Shown here: positions 14,986 through 22,771 of the stretch, piece by piece | Layout of the letters: each line of letters begins with the position of its first letter | How positions within the stretch are numbered: position 1 is the first letter of the stretch | NCBI GenBank assembly: GCA_964416425.1 | Contig: CAYQEC010000006.1 | Span: 1-64,000 of the forward strand | Origin: CAYQEC01 sp964416425 | GTDB taxonomy: Bacteria; Actinomycetota; Acidimicrobiia; Spongiisociales; UBA5794 | Direction of reading: 5' to 3' | Length of the DNA stretch: 64,000 nt | Made by a program: the position numbers and the translations under genes | The notes under the pieces: generated by a model | What the model saw: the letters and a program-made list of their open reading frames with translations, nothing else | Databases searched by the model: none | Told to the model about the DNA's origin: nothing

Positions 14986-17900
14986 GCGTACGCCATCCAG
15001 GCCGCCGGGATGACGAACAGCACGGCGTCGATCCGGTCGAGCACACCGCCGTGGCCGGGCAGGATCGTGCCCATGTCCTTGACGCCGATGCTGCGCTTGA
15101 TCACCGAGACGGCCAGGTCCCCGAAGGGGGCGACCACCGCCACCACGGCGCCGAGCACGAGGCCGTTCACCAGGTCGAACGGCTCGAACATGCCGAAGCC
15201 GGCCCCGGCCGCCAGCGCCACCAGCACGCCGCCGATCAGCCCTTCGACCGTCTTCTTGGGCGAGACGACCGGGGCGAGGGGGCGGCGCCCGAGGCGACGG
15301 CCCACGAAGTACTGGGCGCTGTCCATCAGTGCCACGGTCACGACGAGGCCGCCGATGAGCCAGCGGTAGTCGGGCGAGTCGAGGATGTCGAAGGCGAAGG
15401 CGCCGAGGCCCCCGATCCAGGCCACCCCGACGATGGTGAGGGCGGCGTTCTCGAGGGGCTTGGCGCGGCCGGGCACCACCGCGTAGAAGAAGAGCACCGC
15501 GATCGTGGTCACCAGCAGCGACACCGGGACCGCCGCCAGGTTCCCGGTCCAGGTCCCGAAGAAAGCGCCGCCCACCCCGAGGAACCCGAAGAGGGCGAGG
15601 GGGTGACGGCCGCTGCGGATGAGCACGGTGTAGAACTCGCCGACGGCGAGGGCGAGCACGAGGAGCACCAGGAGCCCGATCGCCCAGGGGTGCAGCAGCG
15701 ACGCCAGGAAGATCCCACCGAGCAGGAGCCCGGTGAGGATCCGCATCGGCAGGTCGGAGATGCGGACGGTGGCCCCGTGCTCGGCGATCTCGCCGGCGAC
15801 GTCCATGACGTCGTCGAGGCCGACCAGGCCGGTGTCGAGGCCGGGCATCCCGGCGGCGATCGCCATCGGCTCCGGGGTTTCCTCGGCGGCGCGGGCGACG
15901 GCCTCGGCGAGCCCGGCGTACTCGCGGGTGCTGGCCTGGGCGTATTCCTCGCTGGTGTACTGGGCAAAGTCGGGGATGTCGTCGTCATCATCGGGGTCCC
16001 CGCCTCCGGACGAATCGCGGTCCGCACCCTCGGACGAGCCGCGATCCGCGCCTTCCGATGAATCGTTCCCGTCACCCGACGAGTCGCGCAGCGACTCGTG
16101 AACGGACGGGTCGCCTTGCGGCCCGTACGCCGCGTCGCCCGTCGCATCCGCATCCTCGGACGAGCCGCGATCCGCGCCTTCCGATGAGTCGTTCCCGTCA
16201 CCCGACGAGTCGCGCAGCGACTCGTGAACGGACGGGTCGCCTTGCGGCCGGTCCGCCGCGTCGCGATCCGCCTCGTCCGCGTACGGTTCCCAGCCGGAAC
16301 GGTCGCTCACGGCGCCACCTGCCGACCACTCGGGGACGTCGAAGTCCTCGATGCGCCACCCCGGACCGTCCACGGAGACGGGCTCGTCCGGACGCGCCTC
16401 ACCCGGCACGGGTTGGGCATGCCGTTCGAGGGTCGCATCAGGCGGTTCGACACCTGCGTCCTCCTGCGCTCGCTCGACGTCGGAGAACAAGACCTCCGAC
16501 GCCTCCGTCACTTCGCTGCGGACACGGTCGTCCCCTGCCGCCACCGGTACCTGCAGGTGGACCTGATCGTCCGATCCACCACGTACCGGCACCGAGGCCC
16601 GGCGCCGTACCAGGCGCCGCCAGCCCCTCACTGGGGATTCTGCCACGGATGCGCCGCTTCCATCCACACCGGGGCCGGCCGCGACCTCGCCGTCGCTCCC
16701 CCCGACCCGTCCCGGCGCCCCGGCGCCGCGGTCGCCGGTGGGCTGCGCCGACCGGATCCGGGAAGCGGCGGCGGCCATTCTCCGCAGCTCCCCCGCCAGG
16801 GCCGCGGCGCCGGCGGCGGCCGCATCGGCTTCGAGCCGGCGCTCGGTTTCGATGCCGCGCCGCGCCGCGGCGGCGACCTCGAGCGCTTCCAGGGCCACGG
16901 CCCGGCCCCCCGCCAGGCGGGTCAGCTCGGCCTCGAGGGCGGTGTGGTCGAGTGTCTCGTCCTGCCGGGCCAGTTCCCGCTCCAGCGGCCGCAGGGTGGC
17001 GGTGGAGATGGCCGCCTCGGCCACCCGCTGCCGGGTGCGGGCCACGGTGACCGCGTTGCCGGCGCGCGCCAGCTCGGCCACCAGCGACGTCGCCTCGCCG
17101 TCTCCCTCGACGACGGTGAGGTCGATCTCGATGTGGTGCCCGGCGGCGGCGGCTCGCTGCTCCCCGTCCCGCCGGCGGGTCGCCGTGATCGTGGTGGCAG
17201 CGCGTTGCAGCTCGGCGGCCTGCCGCGTCTCCGCCGCGCCGGTCTCGGTCCGGGCCAACGCGGAGGCGTGCCCCCGACCCCGGGTCGCGGCGTCCCGGGC
17301 GCCCTGCTCCCGGAGACGGGACTGTTCGGCAGCGATCTGGATCTCCGCCCGCCCCAGCTCGGCGCTGCGGGTGGTGGCGGCGACCGACGCCGCCACCTGC
17401 CCGAGGACGGCTTGGTGCTTACGGCCCGACGCGGCGGCGACTTCCGATCCGGTGGCGATCAGGTGCTCCCGCGCCGCCGCGACGGAAGTCTCGACCCAGC
17501 GCAGCTCGGCGCCCAGATCCCGCTCCTCGTCAGCGCCGCCGGCGGCGGTGAGGGACTGCAGGTGGTCGCGCCCGGCAGCCCCGGCCCGCTGCTCCTCCCC
17601 GGCGATCAGTACTGCCTGGGCCGGCCGAGCCTCGTCCGCCGGCTGCGCCTCTTCTGGTGCCTGCTCCGGTGGCGACTCGGGAATGACATCCTGAGCGGCC
17701 GTCTCACGGAGCGCGTCCGGCGGCGGTGGGGCGAGGTCCTGCGGCGCTCGTACCTCCTCCGCCGCTTCGGCGTCCTCCGGCGCTTCCACCGGTGGCGGGT
17801 CCCCGGAGCGTTCGGCCCCACCATCCTCCGGGGCGCGCAGCACCGCGTAGACCTCCTCGACCGAGGAGGTGAAGTCGTCGTCGTCGGGGGCGGCGTCGCG

Positions 17901-18059
17901 GGTCCGGCCCCGACGCAGCCGGGTCAGCCAGCTCGACGACTCCTCGTCCGTCTCCGGGGTCGGCTCGGCGTCGTCGTCGTCCTGCAGCGACCAGTCGGGA
18001 TGCCAGGGATCACCGGGCTGCGGGTTGAACCCCGCGGCGTCTCCGCGACGACGGCTCAC
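14964..18059 (-). CDS. cdsA: CDP-diacylglycerol synthase with a giant repeat-rich N-terminal extension
   Basis: The C-terminal 260 residues (about 772-1031) form a normal phosphatidate cytidylyltransferase: many membrane helices and the signature SVIKRSIGVKDMGTILPGHG followed by GVLDRID. The enzyme makes CDP-diacylglycerol for phospholipid synthesis. The first 770 residues are extra. They hold an acidic Pro/Glu region (1-180), five full and one partial unit beginning [AG]EL near residues 184, 233, 282, 328, 377 and 423 (spacing 49, 49, 46, 49, 46; coiled-coil-like), a disordered part, and a 42-residue tandem repeat (about 599-678). The GTG start at 18057-18059 has GGAGGAG five bases upstream, so the long form is probably made. 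Ordinary CdsA is about 260-300 residues. The extension's function is unknown. Confidence 0.92.
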   Translation of the reverse strand: MSRRRGDAAGFNPQPGDPWHPDWSLQDDDDAEPTPETDEESSSWLTRLRRGRTRDAAPDDDDFTSSVEEVYAVLRAPEDGGAERSGDPPPVEAPEDAEAAEEVRAPQDLAPPPPDALRETAAQDVIPESPPEQAPEEAQPADEARPAQAVLIAGEEQRAGAAGRDHLQSLTAAGGADEERDLGAELRWVETSVAAAREHLIATGSEVAAASGRKHQAVLGQVAASVAATTRSAELGRAEIQIAAEQSRLREQGARDAATRGRGHASALARTETGAAETRQAAELQRAATTITATRRRDGEQRAAAAGHHIEIDLTVVEGDGEATSLVAELARAGNAVTVARTRQRVAEAAISTATLRPLERELARQDETLDHTALEAELTRLAGGRAVALEALEVAAAARRGIETERRLEADAAAAGAAALAGELRRMAAAASRIRSAQPTGDRGAGAPGRVGGSDGEVAAGPGVDGSGASVAESPVRGWRRLVRRRASVPVRGGSDDQVHLQVPVAAGDDRVRSEVTEASEVLFSDVERAQEDAGVEPPDATLERHAQPVPGEARPDEPVSVDGPGWRIEDFDVPEWSAGGAVSDRSGWEPYADEADRDAADRPQGDPSVHESLRDSSGDGNDSSEGADRGSSEDADATGDAAYGPQGDPSVHESLRDSSGDGNDSSEGADRGSSEGADRDSSGGGDPDDDDDIPDFAQYTSEEYAQASTREYAGLAEAVARAAEETPEPMAIAAGMPGLDTGLVGLDDVMDVAGEIAEHGATVRISDLPMRILTGLLLGGIFLASLLHPWAIGLLVLLVLALAVGEFYTVLIRSGRHPLALFGFLGVGGAFFGTWTGNLAAVPVSLLVTTIAVLFFYAVVPGRAKPLENAALTIVGVAWIGGLGAFAFDILDSPDYRWLIGGLVVTVALMDSAQYFVGRRLGRRPLAPVVSPKKTVEGLIGGVLVALAAGAGFGMFEPFDLVNGLVLGAVVAVVAPFGDLAVSVIKRSIGVKDMGTILPGHGGVLDRIDAVLFVIPAAWMAYAWMGLLT
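16028..16139. repeat. 126-nt period tandem repeat in cdsA, copy 1
   Basis: These 112 bases recur at 16154-16265 with few mismatches, a 126-nt period that keeps frame. The encoded unit is acidic and Ser/Asp/Gly-rich, with the core GDPSVHESLRDSSGDGN. Confidence 0.9.
16154..16265. repeat. 126-nt period tandem repeat in cdsA, copy 2
   Basis: Second copy of 16028-16139. The high identity at DNA level points to recent duplication or ongoing repeat exchange within the cdsA extension. Confidence 0.9.
16749..17510 (-). repeat. Degenerate 46-49 residue repeats in the CdsA extension
   Basis: Residues 184-437 of CdsA divide into units starting AELRWV, AELGRA, AELQRA, AELARA, AELTRL and GELRRM. Spacing is 49, 49, 46, 49 and 46 residues, that is seven heptads or seven heptads minus three. 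Units 1 and 2 also share SGRKH/RGRGH at the same offset. The pattern is visible only in protein, so the duplications are old. Confidence 0.75.
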
Positions 18060-18087
18060 TCGAACTCCTCCGGCGGGCTGCTCGCGG

Positions 18088-18639
18088 TCAGACCTCGAGC
18101 AGCTCCTCCTCCTTGTGGGTCAGGAGCTCATCGATCCGTTGCGTGTGCTCGTCGGTGAGATCCTGCAGTTCCTTCTCGGCGCGGCGCACGTCGTCCTCCG
18201 ACACCTCGCCTTCCAGCGCCTCGATGCCGTCCTTGGCGTGACGGCGCACATTGCGGACGGCGACCCGTCCCTCCTCGGCGACGTGCCGCACCAGCCGGAT
18301 CAGGTCCCGGCGCCGGTCCTCGGTGAGGGAGGGGAAGGCGAGCCGGATCACGTTGCCGTCGTTGGAGGGGTTGAGGCCCAGGTCGGCTTCCTGGATCGCC
18401 CGCTCGATGGCGTGCATCGACGACCTGTCGTACGGCTGGACGACGAGGAGGCGGGCGTCGGGAACGCTGAACCCTGCGATCTGCTGCAGCGGCGTCGGGG
18501 TGCCGTAGTAGTCGACCATGACCCGGTGCAGCAGACCCGGATTGGCCCGCCCGGTGCGCACCATCGAGAACTCCTGGGCGGTGTGGGTCACCGCCTGGTC
18601 CATCTTGGCGGAGGCTTCGTCCATTAGGTCATTGATCAC
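18088..18639 (-). CDS. frr: Ribosome recycling factor
   Basis: Splits post-termination ribosomes together with EF-G. The 183-residue length is typical, with the family pattern VRTGRANPGLLHRVMVDYYG, then LLVVQPYDRSSM, and PSLTEDRRRDLIRLV in the C-terminal helices. The GTG at 18637-18639 is chosen over an internal ATG at 18622-18624 because the resulting start (MINDLMDEASAKMDQAV) fits the family and GAGGTGG lies upstream. It is 9 nt after pyrH and 28 nt before cdsA, in the standard rpsB-tsf-pyrH-frr-cdsA order. Confidence 0.97.
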   Translation of the reverse strand: MINDLMDEASAKMDQAVTHTAQEFSMVRTGRANPGLLHRVMVDYYGTPTPLQQIAGFSVPDARLLVVQPYDRSSMHAIERAIQEADLGLNPSNDGNVIRLAFPSLTEDRRRDLIRLVRHVAEEGRVAVRNVRRHAKDGIEALEGEVSEDDVRRAEKELQDLTDEHTQRIDELLTHKEEELLEV

Positions 18640-18648
18640 CGCGCCACC

Positions 18649-19353
18649 TCAGTGCACTAGCGTCCCAATCGCCTCCCCCCGCACGGCTGCGGCGATGTTG
18701 CCGGGCTCGACCATGCTGAACACCCTGATGGGGAGGTCGTTGTCCATACACATCGTAATGGCGGTGGTATCCATGACCTGGAGCCGCCGGGAGATCACGT
18801 CCATGTAGGTGAGGTCGTGGAGGACCTCGGCGCCGGGGTGGGTGACCGGATCGGCGGTGTAGACCGCGTCGACCTTGGTGGCCTTGAGGACCACGTTGGC
18901 TCCGATCTCGGCGCCCCGCAACGCCGCGGTGGTATCGGTGGTGAAGAACGGGTTGCCGGTGCCGCCGGCGAAGATGACCACCCGTCCCTTCTCCAGGTGA
19001 CGGATGGCGCGCAGCCGGATGTAGGGCTCCGCCACCTCCTGGATGGTGATGGCGGTGAGCACCCGGGCGGCCGCCCCGGCCCGTTCCAGACCGTCGCGCA
19101 GCGCCAACGCGTTGATCACCGTCGCCAGCATCCCCATGTAGTCGGCGTTGGCGCGCTCCATCCCGGCCGCCGCCGAGCTGAGGCCGCGGAAGATGTTGCC
19201 GCCGCCGACGACGATGGCGATCTGGTGTCCTTCGGCGGCCACCACCGAGATCTCCTCGGCGACGCGGTTCACCATCTTGGGATCGATGCCGTATTCGAGT
19301 TCGGGATCGGCGAAGGCCTCGCCGGAGAGTTTGAGGACGACCCGGTTACCCAC
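18649..19353 (-). CDS. pyrH: UMP kinase
   Basis: Phosphorylates UMP to UDP. The 234 residues show RVVLKLSGEAF at the N-terminus, VVGGGNIFRG near residue 55, and IFAGGTGNPFFTTDTTAALR near residue 130, all hallmarks of bacterial amino-acid-kinase-fold UMP kinases. The start is the GTG at 19351-19353, two bases after the tsf stop; upstream open frame was ignored as it lies over tsf. Co-transcribed with rpsB, tsf and frr. Confidence 0.97.
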   Translation of the reverse strand: MGNRVVLKLSGEAFADPELEYGIDPKMVNRVAEEISVVAAEGHQIAIVVGGGNIFRGLSSAAAGMERANADYMGMLATVINALALRDGLERAGAAARVLTAITIQEVAEPYIRLRAIRHLEKGRVVIFAGGTGNPFFTTDTTAALRGAEIGANVVLKATKVDAVYTADPVTHPGAEVLHDLTYMDVISRRLQVMDTTAITMCMDNDLPIRVFSMVEPGNIAAAVRGEAIGTLVH

Positions 19354-19355
19354 GG

Positions 19356-19973
19356 CTACTCGGCGTCCTGGCCGACTTGAAGCCGGCTGAAGCGCGCCAC
19401 CGAGATGTTCTCGCCCATGGTGGCGGCGAGGTTCTTCACCATGTCGCCCACGGTGCCGTCGTACTGTTCGGACCGTACGAACGTCTGGTCGTAGAGCACG
19501 TGCTCCTCGTGGAAGGAGCGCAGCCGGCCCTCGACGATACGTTCGATGATGTTCTCCGACTTGTTCTCGTTGCGGGCCTGGGCTGCGATCAGGTCCTTCT
19601 CCTTGGCGAGGACGTCTTCCGGCACGTCCTCCTGCCGCACCCACTCGGGGTGGGCGGCGGCGATGTGGAGGGCGATGTCGTTGGCGGCGGTCTGGAACTC
19701 CTCACTCTTGGCGACGAAGTCGGTCTCTGCCGCCAGCTCGACGAGGACGCCGATGACGGGTCGGCCCGCCTGGTAGTGGAGGTAGCTGCCGATGGTGCCT
19801 TGCGTCTGGGCTCGCTCGGTGCGCCGGGCGGCCGCCGCCAGGCCACGTTCCCGCAGCAGGTCCTTGGCCTTGTCCATGTCGCCGCCGGCATCCTGCAGGG
19901 CCCGCTTGGCGTCCATCATCCCCGCGCCGCTCTCCTGGCGGAGGGTCTGGATGTCCTGGGTGCTGACGGTCAC
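19356..19973 (-). CDS. tsf: Elongation factor Ts
   Basis: Nucleotide exchange factor for EF-Tu. The 205-residue short form has the UBA-like start TLRQESGAGMMDAKRAL followed by DMDKAKDLLRERG, and the contact segment TDFVAKSEEF. A coiled-coil region is absent, as in other short bacterial EF-Ts. The GTG start overlaps the rpsB stop by 4 nt (GTGA), so it is probably translationally coupled. Confidence 0.97.
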   Translation of the reverse strand: MTVSTQDIQTLRQESGAGMMDAKRALQDAGGDMDKAKDLLRERGLAAAARRTERAQTQGTIGSYLHYQAGRPVIGVLVELAAETDFVAKSEEFQTAANDIALHIAAAHPEWVRQEDVPEDVLAKEKDLIAAQARNENKSENIIERIVEGRLRSFHEEHVLYDQTFVRSEQYDGTVGDMVKNLAATMGENISVARFSRLQVGQDAE

Positions 19974-20752
19974 GATGCCTCCTCTGCGGTGTCGGTGGCC
20001 GGCTGCGGCTCGGTGTCCTCCGGCTGCCCACGATCGGCCTCGGGGGCCCGGTCGCTGCGCCCGGCTTCGTTGAGTTGCCGGCCTTCCCGAGCCGCGTCGG
20101 CGATGAGGAACGTGATGAGCTGCGAGGCGCGGATGGCGTCGTCGTTGCCGGGGATCACGAGGTCGATCATGTCTGGGTCGCAGTTGGTGTCGACCAGGGC
20201 CATCACCGGGATCCCGAGGCGGGAGGCCTCGGTGACGGCGATGTGCTCGCTCTTGACGTCGACGATGAACACCGCTTCGGGGGGTCGGTGCATGGTGCGG
20301 ACACCGCCGAGCACCGCCTGGAGCTTGGTCAGCTCGCGGCGCAGCTTGAGGCGCTCCTTCTTGGGGAGGGCCTCCATCTCGCCGGAACTCTCCATGCGCT
20401 CCAGCTCGAGCATGTAGCGGATGCGCTTGTGGATGGTCTGGAAGTTGGTGAGCATGCCGCCGAGCCAGCGATGGTTGACGTAGGGCATGCCGGCTCGGTC
20501 CGCGGCCTCCTTGACCGCGGCCTGAGCCTGCTTCTTGGTGCCGACGAACAGCACCAAGCCGCCTCCGGCGGCGGTGTCGCGGGCGATTTTGGCGGCGCGC
20601 TCGATCTGTTCGAGAGTCTGCCGGAGATCGATGATGTGGATCCCGTTGCGCTCACCGAAGATGTAGGGGCGCATCTTGGGATTCCACCGGCGCGTCTGGT
20701 GACCGAAGTGGACTCCGGCCTCCAGCAGCTGCCGCATGGTGACGACTGCCAC
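19970..20752 (-). CDS. rpsB: 30S ribosomal protein S2
   Basis: The 260-residue protein has the S2 core (LLEAGVHFGHQTRRWNPKM, then RNGIHIIDLRQT, and PVMALVDTNCDP near the end) plus an acidic C-terminal tail of about 40 residues. The frame is open to 20971, but the GTG at 20750-20752 preceded by AGGAGGAACCAC is the clear start. It is the first gene of the rpsB-tsf-pyrH-frr-cdsA block, with a hairpin in the leader (20803-20820). Confidence 0.97.
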   Translation of the reverse strand: MAVVTMRQLLEAGVHFGHQTRRWNPKMRPYIFGERNGIHIIDLRQTLEQIERAAKIARDTAAGGGLVLFVGTKKQAQAAVKEAADRAGMPYVNHRWLGGMLTNFQTIHKRIRYMLELERMESSGEMEALPKKERLKLRRELTKLQAVLGGVRTMHRPPEAVFIVDVKSEHIAVTEASRLGIPVMALVDTNCDPDMIDLVIPGNDDAIRASQLITFLIADAAREGRQLNEAGRSDRAPEADRGQPEDTEPQPATDTAEEAS

Positions 20753-20802
20753 GTGGTTCCTCCTGGTTGTGGGTTGTTCCTCCGCCCACCCTTCGAGCCT
20801 CC

Positions 20803-20820
20803 TCGGGGCCGTGGCCCCGA
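20803..20820 (-). promoter_or_regulatory. Perfect hairpin in the rpsB leader
   Basis: TCGGGGCC, GT, GGCCCCGA is a perfect 8-bp inverted repeat about 50 nt before the rpsB start and downstream of a candidate -10. No T-run follows. It could be a leader structure for S2 autoregulation or a weak terminator of the sigma-factor message; I cannot decide which. Confidence 0.4.
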
Positions 20821-20860
20821 CCCACGGAGATTGCGGTGGACGTGCGGTTTTCGGGGCGGG

Positions 20861-20866
20861 AGTGTA
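20861..20866 (-). promoter_or_regulatory. Putative -10 box (TACACT) for rpsB
   Basis: TACACT on the minus strand, about 110 nt before rpsB in the gap after the sigma-factor gene. The same hexamer serves as the apparent -10 of several other genes in this window. Confidence 0.45.
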
Positions 20867-20898
20867 CTGCGGGTGCGGCGGGGAGACCAGCCCGGGCG

Positions 20899-21696
20899 TC
20901 AACGCCGGGTGTAGGGCGGCTCCATGAGCCGGTTGCGGAGGCTCATCACCGCTTTGGTGTGGATCTGGCACACCCGGGACTCGGTGACGCTGAGGACCTT
21001 GCCGATCTCGGCCAGGGTGAGCCCCTCGTAGTAGTAGAGGGTGACGACGAGGCGTTCCCGGTCGGGGAGGCGGTTGACCGAGTCGACCAGCAGGTAGCGG
21101 GTCTCCTCCTGCTCGAAGGCGCCGGCTCCTTCCGCCGCCCGGGGGTCGGCCATCAGGTCGCCGACGGCGGCCGAGTCCCGCTCGGCGGGGTTGAGCAGCT
21201 CGTCGAGGGCGACGAAGCCGAGCGTCGAGATCTCCCCGAGGTGGTCGCGCAGGGTGTCGACCGGGAGACCCATGTGGTCGGCCAGCTCCTGGTCGGTGGC
21301 GGAGCGTTTCAGGCTGTGCTCCAGCTCGGCGAGGCTGCGCTGGATCTCCCGGGCCCGGGCCCGCACCGAGCGGGGCACCCAGTCGAGCGCACGCAGCTCG
21401 TCGAGGATGGCGCCTTTGATGCGGTTCACGGCGTAGGTCTCGAACTTGTAGCCACGGCCGGGATCGAACTTGTCGATGGCGTCGATGAGCCCGAACGTGC
21501 CGTAGGAGATGAGGTCCTGCGGGTCGACGTTGCGGGGCAACCCGGCCCGGAGGCGGCCTGCCACGAACTTGACCAGCGCCGAGTAGTGGAGGATGAGGCC
21601 CTCGCGCGCCAGCGGATCGCTGTTCTGTTTGAACCGCGTCCAGAGCCCATCGAGATCCTGGTCGGCGGGGTCAGGCACGCGGGTGGCTTCGTTCAT
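20899..21696 (-). CDS. RNA polymerase sigma factor, FliA/WhiG family
   Basis: An alternative sigma-70 family factor of 265 residues. Region 2 is visible (LISYGTFGLIDAIDKFDPG, then FETYAVNRIKGAILDELR), followed by the FliA/WhiG hallmark LDWVPRSVRARAREI, region 3, and a region 4 helix-turn-helix at the C-terminus (LTLAEIGKVLSVTESRVCQI). In Streptomyces the relative WhiG controls sporulation; in flagellated bacteria FliA controls motility. No flagellar, anti-sigma or sporulation gene is seen nearby, so the regulon cannot be named. Its 5' end overlaps xerC by 26 nt, and it lies just upstream of rpsB. Confidence 0.93.
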   Translation of the reverse strand: MNEATRVPDPADQDLDGLWTRFKQNSDPLAREGLILHYSALVKFVAGRLRAGLPRNVDPQDLISYGTFGLIDAIDKFDPGRGYKFETYAVNRIKGAILDELRALDWVPRSVRARAREIQRSLAELEHSLKRSATDQELADHMGLPVDTLRDHLGEISTLGFVALDELLNPAERDSAAVGDLMADPRAAEGAGAFEQEETRYLLVDSVNRLPDRERLVVTLYYYEGLTLAEIGKVLSVTESRVCQIHTKAVMSLRNRLMEPPYTRR

Positions 21697-22564
21697 AGGT
21701 GGACCTGAGGTGTTGACGGGTCACGGAAGTGTAAATCTGGGTGGTGCCCAGTTCAACGTGACCGAGCAGCTCCTGCACGGCACGCAGATCGGCGCCACCT
21801 TCGAGCAGGTGGGTGGCGAAGGAATGGCGGAGGGCGTGAGGGAAGGTTCCGAGGCGGCGCCGTGCCACCCGGCGTATCCCTCGAGTGTCGAGCGGGCCGC
21901 CTTTCGCCCCGACCCAGAGGAAGTCCTTCGCGTCGGGTTTGGCGAGGTGGGGACGTGCCTCGGCGAGGTAGGCGTCGATGGCGGCCCGGGCCTGCGGGTT
22001 GAGGAGCACGATCCGCTCGTAGCCGCCCTTGCCGACGACCCGGATGTGCTCGTCACGGGCGACGTCGCCGGTGCGAAGGCCGGCCAACTCCGAGACGCGC
22101 AACCCGGTGGCGTACAGCATCTCGAGCATCGCCTTGTCACGAAGGTCGAGCGGTTCGGTCCCCACCACCTCGTCGAGCATCCGGCCCAGCGCCCGGGCCG
22201 GGATGGCCTTGGGGAGGGTGCGGGGCCGCTTCGGCTGGCGGATCCCCTCGGCCGGGCTGGCCGGGACGAGGCCGCGGCGGGCGGCGTCGGCGAAGAAGGC
22301 CCGCACCGCCGAGGTCTTGCGAGCCACCGAGCGGCGGGAGTAGCCGCGGGTGGTGAGGTTGGCCATGAAGCGGCGGATGACGCGGCGGTGCACGGCCTCG
22401 GGACCATCGAGACCCTGGCGGGCGCAGAACTCGACGAATTGGCGCAGATCACCGCGATAGGCGGTAATCGTGTGGGGCGACAGGCCGCGCTCGTTCTCGA
22501 GGCGCGCCAGATAGTCATCGATGGCGCTCTGCAGGTTCGAAGACTGCGGCGAGGGAACCGTCAC
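21671..22564 (-). CDS. xerC: Tyrosine recombinase XerC/XerD type
   Basis: Resolves chromosome dimers at dif. The 297-residue length is typical, with an N-terminal SAM-like core-binding domain (about 10-95) and a catalytic domain. Active-site residues are visible: Arg in TGLRVSELAGL, Lys in VVGKGGYERIV, HALRHSFATHLL (His and Arg), LLGHVELGTT (His), and the nucleophile Tyr in QIYTSV. The position between dprA and the sigma factor matches the actinobacterial xerC locus. GTG start, no evident ribosome site. Whether the partner is XerD or it acts alone cannot be seen here. Confidence 0.94.
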   Translation of the reverse strand: MTVPSPQSSNLQSAIDDYLARLENERGLSPHTITAYRGDLRQFVEFCARQGLDGPEAVHRRVIRRFMANLTTRGYSRRSVARKTSAVRAFFADAARRGLVPASPAEGIRQPKRPRTLPKAIPARALGRMLDEVVGTEPLDLRDKAMLEMLYATGLRVSELAGLRTGDVARDEHIRVVGKGGYERIVLLNPQARAAIDAYLAEARPHLAKPDAKDFLWVGAKGGPLDTRGIRRVARRRLGTFPHALRHSFATHLLEGGADLRAVQELLGHVELGTTQIYTSVTRQHLRSTYERSHPRA

Positions 22565-22601
22565 AAGGCCGCATCGTTGCCGCCGACGGGCTGCGAGTCA
22601 A

Positions 22602-22630
22602 CGACCGGCCGGCTCGCAGACGGCCGGTCG
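22602..22630 (-). terminator. Perfect 10-bp inverted repeat between dprA and xerC
   Basis: CGACCGGCCG and CGGCCGGTCG flank a 9-nt loop in the 207-nt gap downstream of dprA. There is no T-run on the minus strand, so it may be a GC-rich intrinsic terminator of the comM-dprA message or another structured element. The rest of the gap (22631-22771) shows no supported gene. Confidence 0.4.
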
Positions 22631-22771
22631 ATGGATGACCCGGCCCGTGGTCATCCCGGGTTCTTCAGGATGCAGCCGGGGCCAAGCACCTCGATGTGGT
22701 ACTCGACCCCTCGAAATCCGTGCGTTCACCTCGTCCGACGCCAGATCCTGGAGAAGCCACATCTCCGCCTC

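Noticed and set aside
16224..18158. 644-codon plus-strand frame opposite the cdsA extension, which could mean the extension is noncoding
   Set aside because: The minus frame has a strong GGAGGAG ribosome site, in-frame repeats of 46-49 residues and continuity into the CdsA domain; the plus frame is Arg/Gly/Pro-rich without periodicity or start signals.
20899..21696. Calling the sigma factor whiG or fliA outright
   Set aside because: Both subfamilies share the visible LDWVPRSVR motif, and there is no sporulation or flagellar context to decide.
22640..22740. Minus-strand frame ending in VEYHIEVLGPGCILKNPG between dprA and xerC
   Set aside because: Only about 30 codons between an upstream TGA and the stop, with no start codon. 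A gene remnant is possible but cannot be supported.
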